In this document: piece by piece, positions 42,314 through 54,345 of the stretch
Layout: the number at the start of each line of letters is the position of its first letter
Numbering within the stretch: the first letter of the stretch is position 1
NCBI GenBank assembly: GCA_013396655.1
Contig: WBMV01005072.1
Location: 216,247 to 280,246 of the forward strand
Direction: 5' to 3'
Length of the DNA: 64,000 nucleotides
Source of the DNA: Campylorhamphus procurvoides
Lineage: Eukaryota > Chordata > Aves > Passeriformes > Dendrocolaptidae
Notes under the pieces: model-generated
What the model was told of the DNA's origin: nothing
The model's database searches: none
What the model saw: only the letters and a program-made list of their open reading frames with translations
Made by a program: the position numbers and the translations under genes

Positions 42314-45300
42314 GTCAGATTTCCTGCAAGGGAATCAATAATAACACTCACTCCAGTGGCCCAAATAATAAGCAAATTCTCCTGTGAGGAATTTTGGTTT
42401 TCAAATCTAAAATCTCCTTATTTTAGCCACAAGTTTGCACAAAGACCTTGTTTCTCCACCTGCTTTAGGCCTTTGTATTGCAGCACTCAGAGCTGACTCT
42501 GAGCTGCAATAGTTTGAATCCAGGGTTTGAATCCTCAGACCACATAAGGTGTTTGGGTCATGGAGTTTTGGACACTGCACCATCTGGAACTTTTGACATC
42601 TGTGTTCATTCCTCATGTGAACCATGAGCTCCCTGTTTGATCTCAGGGAATTCACATGATTCTTCTGTGACTCACCTTGTCATCCTGCTTAACTATTTAT
42701 AGCATAAACCCATGGGATCAGAAACAGCCCTTCCTATGAGTATGTAACATTTTGTGTTACACTGTATCTGCAATAATGCTGACCTGCCCTCTGCTAAAGT
42801 TAGTCTCATGCAAATAACAAGGGCAAAAGAATACATTTACTACTTTCTTTTTTAACTACTTTTGTACCTCAGCTCCCATTTCCTCAATCCCTTCACACAA
42901 CATTATCCTTCAATTTCTTCCTGCAAGACAGTAATGTGCCTGAGTCTGTAATGCATTATCTTCTCATAAAGGGTTATGTAATATTTTATATGCAGGATGC
43001 TGTATGAAAATAAATTGCATTACTGCACTGTATTAGGAAACTTTATCTCAGACAAAAGGCATATTGCATCCTGTTTTTCTTGGAGGCTGAAACAATGAAA
43101 TGGTATTAGGGATGGATGTACATACTGGACACTTGGGGGAGGGAGCCCTGGGATATTTGCCATTGAAGTTGCTAAATTTCCATAATTAATTAATATTCTA
43201 ATGAATTCAGTGTAGAAACAGAATTTTTTTTTTCTGTCTGTGTTGTTGTTGTTTGTGTCTTCTAAGGCCTGAGTTGTGTTGCACTAAACACAAGGCCATG
43301 TAGTTCTACTGCAAGGTCAAATACATAGGTTGGTCATGTCTTGACTGCATGTAGCTTACCTCACAGTAGTCCCAAGGTGTCTTCTATTTCAGTCTTTTAT
43401 TTTACTTCCAGTTAGTTCAAATACATTAGACGGTTGCAGGTAATGGCCCCACACTTTTTAAGCAAAGAAAACAAGGCTTGAAATTTTACTCAGCTGCTCC
43501 TAAGACAGGGTGGCTTGCACCAGCCAGTTTTATGACTGACTGATAGAAACCAGCCAAATGCCCCAGACAAACATCTGCATGTGGGTAGAGCACAAGACTT
43601 GGTGCAACAGAAAATGATGAAAGAATTTTTTGAATTTGATCATATGGAATACTGCACCTTTAAAATTCCAAATCAATGACAGTCACTGTTATTTTAGAGT
43701 TCCTACAGCTGAGGTAAGGCCTAAATGCCACACATCTCCCTGCCCCTGTGCCCATGTTAACACAGCATTGAAGGTCTTCAAATGTTTCTCTTTCAGACAC
43801 GATGGATGGCCATTCATAAATGAGTCTTGGCCAGTTGTACTGACTTTATTGAACACTCAGATCTCCTATAACTATACTAGCCTCTTGCTATAATTCAGGT
43901 GGCTCAGAATTACTGTCCCTTCCCTCACTGTTTGCTCCTACAAATGCCAAAATGACTGAACAGGCTCAGGGTGACGCGAATGCTGGAGTCTGGACTGGGT
44001 AAAACTAGATCAGAGACTTCACTGGTGTAGAAGGAAAAAGCTCTTCCTGGGTCAGTGAAGTTTCTCCACCCTTGGTGATTGTCCCTAGGTATGTCTTTTT
44101 GTCAGAGCACACTTGCTTGGTGAAATTAATGAATTTCTGGATTAAGTGCTCTGTATTTGTTACACCATGATGATTTCTGAACATTGACTTGGTATCGGTT
44201 TAACAGTGATGTAGTCTAAATGCAGCTGGCAGTTTCCTCCTGGTTCTGAAATGCTTTAAATTAATTTGCTGTTGGGCTGATGTTTGTTAGTCTGCTGAGA
44301 ATATAGGGAGACTTTGGTTCAATTTTTAACTCTTCCACATGTGAGTCTAACTGCTGTTTGTTTATGGGCTGGTTCTTTTTCTGGCAAGCGTGGGAACTGA
44401 GTTCTTTCTGCAGGTGCAAAATAAGCACAAATAATGTGCAAACAGATGGTCCAACATCCTTTTCCCCATCTTTGTCTGACATTTTCAAACATTCATTCTT
44501 CCTAAACAAGTTAGGGAAATGTTTTCTGTCTTGAAAATAACTCATATACTCAACACATACACATAAAGTACTAATAGAATAAAATAGCAAAAGAAAAATC
44601 CAACTTCATTGAAATTTTGAAATTCTGTTTCTGGGAGCATTATGTGAAATCTTTTGTGAATGAAGATCCACTCCTAATCTGACAGACTGTATTTATTTGA
44701 TTGCAAATTAATATTTTTTCATTTTTGCCTATTATTCTATTGTCTATATTGATTATATATGCATACACATACATATTTATACAATTTTTTTTCTGGGTTT
44801 CTATTTTTATATATTTATATTTTAGAGGCAATAAAAGACCCTAAACTAACTGAATTCTAGAATCCAGAGCAATTGTTCAACCAGTTCTAGTCTAAACACT
44901 TTTCTTTCTTAGTCTTTTCATTATCTTGTTGGGTTTTTTTTCCCCCCTATTCCTTCTGTTCAACTACCATTATTCAGCTATAGTTTAATGGTAAGTTATA
45001 TGGCCCTCCTTTCAGCCAATTCAGCAAAATCAGGACATACCTCTAGAATAAGATTTCCTTTTCTTTTCCTTTGTTTGTTTACACTCTGCTTTGAGCTGTG
45101 GACGGGGGTCAGGGCACCATCAGCAGCTGGAGTAGTGTTGAGCTAGCAGCATGCTGAGGGCAGAGGTATGTTCACTGTGAAGCACTAGGAATCACCATTT
45201 TAGAAAAATTACTCCTGAAAAGATGGATTCAGATGCTTTCTTCCTCATTAAAAGATCTCATTCTGACTTTTTAATCCCAATACTTTCCTGCTAGATCTGA

Positions 45301-46651
45301 AATGGGTAGACAGCTTCCTGAGATTACAGATTTTTTCTGCAATGTTAAAGAGCTTCTTACACTAGTTCCGTGGTGACCTCAACAGTATTTTCTATCCCTG
45401 ACTTTGGAGAAACTTTATGGCACATGAAACAGGATAACAGTCTCTCTCAGATGCTGAAGTATTGCAGTGAGTATTGATGGATAGAATCAAACCTTGTGCC
45501 CAGAGAAGAAAACATTCCATGTTTGAATGAATACAGCAGGAAGATTTTCTTTGAACCTTTTTCTTCATCATCACACTTAGGCTTCCTCAAATTCCATCCT
45601 TTAATGTGAATCAGAGTTTGTTTGCTTTCAGTATATACACATATATTCATTTATTCATTCAGGTTTATATGAAAAAATGCATACTATAATTCTTCACTGT
45701 TGCAGGAACATTAACCACTAATGATGATGCTGTTCTTGCTTCTTTTCCACTGTAAACCAGAGGTTTGCGGGGCTTCTTACTGGTTGTAGTGACTTAGTAA
45801 AAAAATTAATTTTTCCAAACAGCATTTCTATTAATAAACTTTGATTTTGGAAACTCTCCAATGTCTACTGTTGTGCACTGTGAGAATACTACAGACTTTG
45901 TGACAAACTGAAAAAAGTGTCTTTATGAAAAATATTAAAAAATAATAGATGTATTTTGTCACACTGTTTTTTAAGGATGGGCTTTTTGTTTGTCAGAGTA
46001 AGTATCTTTTTGTTTGAGTCACAAACAGTTGGAGAACCAAGTGCTCAATATTTGTGCTACTTAATGAAAACATTATGTCATGAGAATTTTATTATTGCCT
46101 TTGTCCCTCATTTCATTCAGAGGAAGGAAAAACATTCTCAAGGGATTTTGAAGCTAGGGCAGTGAAACAGTTCTGCAGCGGCATATAGGTAAGTCTGCAT
46201 TGAAAACAGGTCTAAGTAGGATATTTTTCTAAGTATCAAAAATTGTCAATGAATGACTGACTGAAAAAAGTTCTTACATCCCTTCAAATATGGAGAATGT
46301 AGCTTTGCAGTCATTTTACAACAAAATAACCATGGACTGCTTTGCAAAGGGGTGTTTCTGCCCCCATCTCTGCTCCTGGCCCTTTTGTCCGTAAGTGATG
46401 ACTGTGCAGAAAGTATGGATCCAGCCAAAAAGCAGTCTGTCCTTTTCATATTTCTTTTTAATGAGGTTTGTTAGATTTGCTTAAATCTTTTGTAAAAACC
46501 CATTTCCTCACGTGAACAGCTGACATGAGCACATTTCCTAGGGACAAGAGTTTCAGGAGTTCCTCTGCAACTATAGGGGCAGACTTGTACAGCTGTGAAA
46601 GGGGATTTGAAGTTACAACTCTGCCTGGAAAACTCAGGTCACCAATAGATA

Positions 46652-46701
46652 CTGTGTATGTGTGTGTATGTGTGCATATATATATTTATATATATATATG
46701 T
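46652..46701. repeat. (TG)n/(TA)n dinucleotide repeat next to a CR1 tail
   Basis: TGTGTATGTGTGTGTATGTG is followed by TATATA units. It abuts the CR1 3' end at 46709, where microsatellites often grow. Confidence 0.85.
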
Positions 46702-46708
46702 AAGTATA

Positions 46709-46830
46709 AATCATAGAATCATAGAATACCTTAATTTGGAAGGGACTCACAGGAATCATAAAGTCCAACTCCTGGCCCTGCACAGGACAACCCAAAAATC
46801 ACACCATGTGTCTGAGAGCATTCCTTCTGA
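46709..46830 (-). mobile_element. CR1 LINE 3' end (minus strand)
   Basis: It opens with ATCATAGAATCATAGAAT, the reverse complement of the CR1 octamer tail. TTTGGAAGGGACTCACAGG, AAGTCCAACTCCTGGCCCTG, CACAGGACAACCC and CACACCATGTGTCTGAGAGC follow, all matching the avian CR1 3' UTR. Only about 120 bp are left; the element is 5'-truncated and non-coding. It is the least diverged CR1 copy in the window. Confidence 0.92.
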
Positions 46831-47689
46831 TGGCACTGATGAAGATTCTGCTGCCCTGAGAGTGACTGAGCAGCAGTGACAGTCAGATATGTAGCAATCA
46901 GAAATAAGTAGAAGTGCATTATTTCCTCTTGAAATTGGTAGAGCCTGGCTACTCTTCTTACTTTTTGTTTAGCATGAAATAAAACCCACCAAACTAGGAT
47001 CTGAGTGCTTTTGTTTCATTCTTAGCAGTTTTATTCCATTACTTATGCCAGCAGTCAAGTTTTGCTCTTTGTTACAGCTGTGAACACCTGATATAATTCT
47101 AGATTTTCCTGTACAACTACCCTGTCAGAATTGAGCTCTTGATATCTGACGTGAACTGTCTACTTCCTATCTTGTCTCTTGCATCAGATATCATCCAAAT
47201 TTTATAGTGAATCATACTGTAGTTAAATGTGTAAAATACATTTCTGTTATAACCAGAGCAGCTAAGAGAAGGGAATGTTCAGGAAGAAAAAATAATCTTC
47301 TTTATGGCTGGCTTGCACCCACTCTGAAATATACATCACTGACAGACAAAAACCATCTTTTATCAATTGAAAACAGGAGAAGAAAATCTGCAGGCTGGTG
47401 AAAAAGGAATTTGTGTTCATGTGAGTCAGATTAAAGCAGTGTGGGCAGTGTGGGACAAGCCGTTAGTGGATTCCAGCTAGGACCCCTGGGATCTGTGAGC
47501 TGTGAAGCTCATACAATGAGCCTTGAGACTCCATGGGCAGTTTGCAGACAGCGTGATGGGAGGGTCTCACTGTAGTCTAGTTTTGACTTCAGAAATGAAA
47601 ATTTGCCCTTTTCATGTTTGTAATACTTATTAAGATGGTGACTGAATAACACATGATCTGGTTTTCAAGAAAATATGTGGGTTCCGTTC

Positions 47690-47945
47690 TATCTGTCAAG
47701 GTCTCTGTGTAATCTAAGCATGGAGCTTATTTAGTAATTCTGCTTCTGACATGCTTTGTGGCTTTTGGAACTTCACTTGACTTTATCTTCCTCATAAAGA
47801 AGCTTATTCATCTGTAAAATGAGGATAATAATATTTCCCTACCTAAAGAGTGTTGGGAGGCTTATTTTGCTAATGTTTGTGAAGTGTTTTGAGATCCTTA
47901 TATTGAAAGCTCTATAAAAATGCAAAGTATCACTTAATCCCCTGG
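47690..47945 (+). mobile_element. Ancient MIR/CORE-SINE-type fragment
   Basis: TTCATCTGTAAAATGAGGAT followed by AATAATATTTCCCTACCT is a close match to the MIR/CORE-SINE core-to-tail phrase. It continues with GTGAAGTGTTTTGAGATCCT and GAAAGCTCTATAAAAATGCA, which resemble the 3' tail of amniote MIR-like SINEs. The left part is diverged, and the borders are approximate. Confidence 0.75.
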
Positions 47946-48059
47946 GCCCGCTATTATTTAAATATGTCGGTTATTGTTTTGCACTATTTATCTTTTTCCT
48001 TTCTGTTATTTTTAATACAATACCATTATTGCTGTTTTGCTACAATATGAATGTGACAC

Positions 48060-48350
48060 AGGAATTAATCTTCCTCTACTGAATATTATTTACATGTAGC
48101 AATACAAGCCTGGCAAATAGGATTTACCTGGCAACTGAATGGTGACATAATTGCAATCAATTTCAAAGCAATAGCATCTGATAATGCAATATTAACAAAT
48201 CTTATCGCTGCATATCTTGTGTCCAGATTGGCTGTACAAGTTCTGATGGCAAGCTTACAGCCTTTAATGTAATGGAAAGTTATTAGGAAATACACAAATG
48301 TTCTGCACATATAAATGTGATTTGCTAAAAGCCTCAACCAATATAGAATA
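48060..48350. promoter_or_regulatory. Candidate conserved non-coding element
   Basis: A repeat-free stretch with closely packed homeobox, NFI-half and bZIP-like cores, for example GACATAATTGCAATCAATTT, CCAGATTGGCTGTAC and GCCTTTAATGTAATGG. It resembles deeply conserved developmental enhancers found in gene deserts. An 83-codon open frame on the minus strand has no recognisable domain and is not called. Conservation is inferred, not tested. Confidence 0.3.
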
Positions 48351-48544
48351 AAAGTTCTTCCTTTTAAATTCTAATTGGAAGTTAACCTTTAGCTCACAAA
48401 TCCCAGTAAAGGAAATGGCTTTTCTAATCTTATTTGCTCTTTATGGTTTTACAACATTATGTTGTTATTTCTGAATTATTTTTTATATCGTTGACATTAA
48501 GAATACCAACATGCCACACACGATGAGTGATAATTTAAACATTT

Positions 48545-48640
48545 AGAAATTGTCTTAAAAGGCAGACTAATGGTTTACTTAGTCCAATACCCTGTTACTA
48601 ACAATAGCCATTAAGAGATCTGCTTAAAGGTTTATATCAC
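48545..48640. mobile_element. Possible old CR1/L3-type fragment
   Basis: AAAAGGCAGACTAATGG, TTACTTAGTCCAATACCCTG and CTAACAATAGCCATTAAGAG resemble the AGACCAATGG...TAGTCCAGTATCCTG...ACAGTGGCCA phrase of old amniote LINE 3' ends. Weak and diverged. Confidence 0.4.
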
Positions 48641-49091
48641 TGATATTTTCTGTAATTTTTAACATAAAAAAGGATTGTTATGACCCTAGTATAACTGTAT
48701 GAAGAGCTGTTGCAAATGTGTGATAATAACAACAACTCTGAAAATGCCTGATCTTTGCTAGATGCTCTGATAAAAATAAGATTTACTTCTACTATTCTAA
48801 AGTTGTAGTCTACCATTGAAATTGAATAGTCCTATATTACTGGCAGAGGGGAGAACCTGTTAAACAGTGTTGTCTTTTCCATTAACTTGTGTATTTCTCT
48901 ACCACTCCTCTCACAATCCAGAGCTGATGACTTACTGCTCTTTATTCTTTCAGCTTGTTCCAGCATTTTCTGTTGGCGCTATAATCACTGAGAGCCTCTC
49001 ATCATTACTATCTGAAGAAGTAGGCCTATTATGTGCAGGCATCCTTTGGGGTAAAAGAAGGTTAGTGCCAAGAATTCACTTAGGTTCTTTC

Positions 49092-49117
49092 TTATATATA
49101 TATATATATGTATATAT
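49092..49117. repeat. (TA)n simple repeat
   Basis: About 26 bp of TATATA with a single G interruption. Confidence 0.85.
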
Positions 49118-51591
49118 TACTCCTTAATTGTTCTTCAACTCCTTCATATCTTCATGGTTTATCCTTAAAAAAATGTATTTAGATTATTACTTCTAATTTT
49201 TTCTCTAACTAACTCTAAGTCCTTTTGCTTGTTAAATTATTTCATAATTTTTACACCATAATTTGGTTGCCCATGTTTAGGAGTCTGTTCAAGATCACTG
49301 GGAATGTGTTTCCATTCTCTGAATTGGATTCCATTGTCTGTTATTTCTTGGGTTCAAAATCTTCCTGCACTCTACCCATATTAGATTTCTTTCTCCTCTC
49401 ATTTGTTGGTTTCAAGATTACAGGGTTTTGTTCTGTGTTCAGTCCAGTTCAGCATTGGAATTCCACAATTATTCAGAAGGACATAAAGACTTAAATCAGA
49501 AAAACAGTCAAACTTATATTTAAGCTCCATTGACTTAATGGATGTTGGTGATTTGCTAAATTAGTCCTAAGTGCATGCAATAAGCGAGTCCTAAATGGGA
49601 ACAATAACATTTCTCTGACAGCACTTTCTCAGAGATGGAGGATTTTACTTGAGTGGGGTATTGCCTAATGGCCTTTCCTCCTGTTCTCTCTGGATTCCCT
49701 TATTTTATGTTTCTGCATACTCTGTCTTAAGCATTGGCTGTGATTAGTACAGCTCTGAAGGAACTATTCAGTGACAAGTCAGATAGTAGGCTCTAAGATA
49801 TTGATTTGATGGGAAGTTTGACATTCTAATATTCAATAGATTATCACCAAATATCTAATATAGGAAAAGAATAAAAAATTTTAAAAATGTTAAAAAATAA
49901 CACAAAAGCCCAGAAATAAGATTGTATCAAATTTTATAGATATTATCCAAGAATACTTTTTCATCCCAAATATTTTAATATTTTTTCTTTAAAATTATTT
50001 TTAGACTTTCCCCCCTAATTTCTCTATGAATTCTGCAAATAATTCTTAGCTTCATGTTCACAATAATAAAACTGACAAATGTGGAGTAGTATGGCTTGTT
50101 CTTGCTATAGATATTTTCAAGATCAATTCTCAAGATTGTGCATGGTTAAGCAGAGCAAGATCCCAACCTCTTTGTGAAGGGAGCAGGGACAGTTGTCTTA
50201 CCATGCCAATTTGTCCTTTGTTTTCTGTTCCTGATTTGCCATGGGTTTGTTGAGCAAATTTTCTTTTGTTCATTGTTTTTTTCTTTCTTTCTTTCTGTAA
50301 GAGCTTTTCCTAACTCTCCACAGCAGAGGTGTTTGTAGCTTAACTTACTGGAAGCAAGGTCAGAATTTAGCCAAGCATGTCAAACCAGCTACACGTGACA
50401 GAGACCTGGTTTACCCTTATGCAAATGAGGATTGATTTGTTTTTCTATTTATGCTTACTGAGTAAGACTATGCCAGTTTACAAAAACTGAAGATCTGACC
50501 TTTACTGTTCCATGCATTACCTGTTATGTGTTGTATGTGTGAGGGCAAGGAGGCAAATGACTGTCTGATCATGAAGATTCTCAGTGATGTTATTATGGAA
50601 CATAGATGGACCCATTAGTTATTAAGGTAATCATAATATAATTGTACACAGAAGAGCCGAAGTACCTGCAGTCAATACTATGAATTATATTTAATCCCCC
50701 TGTCTTTTAACAAACCCAAGACCTGAGAACAGTTAATAACACAGACCTGGTAAAAGACATTGATTATGTGAACAACGACAGAAAAATCAGACCTGTTTGA
50801 TGGGCATAAAATTTGAACTATCAATATTGTGTTGGTAAGACTGTGGTGAATAACATCTGTCCATAGGATCTGGTATAAAATGAGCTTACAGGTCATCTCT
50901 CTCGTCCAGGACCTTCCTGTACTTTCCTTCTAAGGACCCATGGTCACGTTCTTGACAATTAATAGATGGATCTCTGTAAATCAAGCCTTATGACAAAACT
51001 GGATTTAAAGGACTGGAAAAATGATATGCCATTTACATTCAAGGGTAAGAATTTCTGAAACTTTAACCTGATAGGTGACCCCCATATTTATTTTGCCACT
51101 GACTGTCTGCTTGATTTTAGGCAAATAATTTAATTTCTCTCCAGTTTCTGCATCCATTACATAGGAGATATACTATTACATCAGAGTTGGCAATTTTTTC
51201 TTACTAAATGAGCTGATAAAATCCTCACCTCACCAAGAACTACAAGATGAGGGAAGGAAGAGTTTGGAGGGAAAATCACAAAAAGGTGATTACAAAAGTT
51301 TGCTGTAGGTTTCATTGCTCTTAGTCTGTGCAGTGTGAATATGAGTAAGAATCCCAGAGCACCCCTGAAATTTCAGCAGCAACACAGACTGCCAGAGTCA
51401 TTGTGTCACAGTCATGAGTGCTGGAAAGCCACGTGGGGTTTAGACATCACCATTGGGGTACTCCTCTGATAGAAGATCATCCTTGGAATTTATTCACTAA
51501 CGCTGAGAGTTCTCTGAGGTGCCTGACTACTATTTCTGCAAGGAAAAACAAGGAATATTTCCATCTTTGGGTGGAAGCTCACAGTATTTTC

Positions 51592-51608
51592 TTTTTTTTT
51601 TTTTTTTT
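51592..51608. repeat. Poly-T run
   Basis: Seventeen consecutive T. No retroposed sequence is recognised upstream on the minus strand. Confidence 0.8.
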
Positions 51609-54249
51609 CTAAAATGGACAAAGAAAGCCCATTCTTTTCAAACTGAAATCAGTAGTAACCAAGGGTTTTCCTTGATTTGCAAGATGAAATTGAGTCTGAA
51701 GATTTAAATATCGAGTATTTTTTATGGACATTTACACTTAGGGAGACAAAATTTGAGATGATGGCTGTGGCTTGACATCAGAATCAATGACTATGCAATA
51801 TTCAATAAATATGGATTTTTTTTCCATCAACTGTGTCAAAATATTATGAGAACAAAATCAAAAATCACCATCACATAAAAGTATGATGGTAGTACACCCT
51901 GAAAAATGTCAAATGAAGGATACTTTTTAATAATTTTTATTATAAATCTATCTCTCCTATTCAAAAATTACTATGTAGAAAGAACAATTGTACTGCCCAG
52001 CACCAAGGAACTGCTTCTGTACTGTATAGATGATCATGGGTTTTTTCACATTAGGTTTCTTCCATGACTGCTATATTTTTTCAGCAATCACAAGCAAAAA
52101 GAAGCAGAATTAAGGAAGTTAATGGAGTGCTTACAGTTGCATAACCTTTCTCTCTTACGTGATGTTCACAGGCCAGACCCAGGGACATCATCAAGAGTTT
52201 CCACACAGTGATACTGACCTGGAAAAGTCAGAACTCAGAATCCTCTGCAAACAGTAGATTTGGTAGAGATTTTGTATCAAGTCACTACTGACTTCAGCTG
52301 CAAAACCATGATTCTTCCTTCAAAACAGATGCCATAGACAGGAGATGGTGCAATTGGAAAATCAGCTTGCATCAGAGTAGAATACACATCAGAGTCCTCA
52401 TTCCTTCCCTTCCACCAGCACTGATCCACTGCTGTGACAGACTAGTGCGTCTTTATATTGAATTAACATTTTACAGTGAATTCATCTACAGCTGCTGCTC
52501 TACGTAGGGAAGATTCTTGAAACCTTATTGAAGGCCAACACTGAGAGGGAATGAAAAGGGCTTCTGACCGCCTCTCAGTTGCTGGCCCACTCCTGTAGAA
52601 TAATATTCTTTCTATGCAGATGCTAAGAGGGAGTATAGGAAGGGTCTAGGAAAGATCTGGGCAGAAGTCACTGCCCATATGAGTGCAAGCACAGGGGAGA
52701 AAAATAGTTTAAGAGTAGGGTGCTGTGCTGCATAAGGAGACATGGATGAATAAGAAGAACTTGCTGGAGGATTCACCTGGCCTGAAAAATTAGGTTTTCT
52801 TGATATCACAATAAGGGTAAGATAAGACATTAGGAACACTTGTATTCAAAAATCTGTCTTGAAGAATCCAGGCAACGTCAAAGCAATTTAGAAATGCCAC
52901 TAACGCTCCTTTCCATGCTTTTATGTCACCTTGTGACCAAGAAACCACAGTTTCAAAAGAAATCTTGAGAGTTTGGGAAGTATTCACTTAAATCAGGGGG
53001 TTTCTAATATGTCTGTGAGACTGTGCCTTGTGTTTCAAAGAAGGAAAGAAGAATGTTCAGCAACAATGCAGGCTGTGAGGCTGAATGAGGAGGGTAAGCA
53101 GAAGTGTTACATCTGTAACAGAAAGTCTGTAAATGCGGATGTGGTCCAGCTTCTCCAGTTTTGCAAGGAATAGTTGAACACATAATTTAGAGACAGACAT
53201 TGTTTTGATATGAAGAGCATTTGTTGGTAACATACCTTATTGTTTTGCATTGACTGACCCCATATTCATTATTGGTTCCAAGAAAGCAATTTTCTTATCT
53301 GACCCTTTGGGATATTTGAATAAATTAGAGAGAAAAAGAAGTTGCAGCTAGCTGTAACAGCAAAGTGAGAATGTACTGAATTTCTCGGAAGAGATAAAAC
53401 TGAGTTACTTTTGTTGTAAATTTAATTCTCACAGCAGCACTCCCACTAGCCTAATCACTGTTCAGCATATTGGGAATTCTCTCTCTTAGTCACCCATTCT
53501 TTCTCTGGCTTGGTCTTTTGGATAACATTTTTGTTATGTGCATACAATGTATAATAGTGTATGACCATAAATCCTACACTGAAGTTATACACAAGCCCCT
53601 AAATCACTCAGTGCTTGGAAAATGTTTTCAATTCAGCTATTTTTCCAGGATTGAAAGTATATCCCTCTTTTGCCTTTATTGCAAAGGGTTTGACTTACAC
53701 GAGCACTTGGTTAGAAAGTAAAAAAAACAAAACACTTTTAGGGAAATCTTTTTGTTACAGGTCATCACTCTTACATGGAGAAACATTACAGTCAGTGTCT
53801 GTCTGCCTTATTTGCTGCATCTACTACTTCTCATAAGGTGCTTTGCAGTAAAAGAACATTTTATCACTCAGGGTTAAGCATCACATATTGAGCCATCTCA
53901 ATCACAATACTGCTCAGTACAGGATGATGTTATCCATTTCTATATGTATTTTAGTACTTTATAACACCCTTCAGCACAGTATCCCTAGGTTGCTTATCCA
54001 CATGACAGATCACCCATGCCGTGGGTGCAGAAGCACCCAGGGTAGGTCTGTGTAAGCATGCACTCATGTAGCTATGCTTGGGCATGCCTTAGCTCTGGGT
54101 TAGTTCAGGAATCCTTGCAATTCATGGTCAACACCATCACAGACTTCCTGTGTCTCCATCCTCTCATTGTACAGTTGTTGCATCACAAGGATTCAAATAT
54201 CCATACTTTCATTTTCTTTGATACTTCTCTGTTATCTTTGTTAATTGAG

Positions 54250-54345
54250 CTCTGGTTGCACATTTATTTTGCAAATGGCGAACTGAAGGCCAGAGAGGTG
54301 AAATGAATTGCCCAAGGACACATAGGAATTCTATAGCACATTAAT
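54250..54345 (-). mobile_element. Ancient MIR SINE fragment (minus strand)
   Basis: ATTTTGCAAATGGCGAACTG, AAGGCCAGAGAGGTGAAATG, AATTGCCCAAGGACACATAG and GAATTCTATAGC follow the reverse complement of MIR without gaps. This is the clearest MIR copy in the window and an old amniote insertion. Confidence 0.8.

Larger units (their letters stand above)
40641..46651. other. Gene-free stretch
   Basis: AT-rich DNA with no recognised gene. It includes a MIR-like fragment (41050-41150), a CR1 tail (42255-42313) and short A or T runs (for example 41711-41722 and 43204-43214). I see nothing else of note. Confidence 0.55.
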
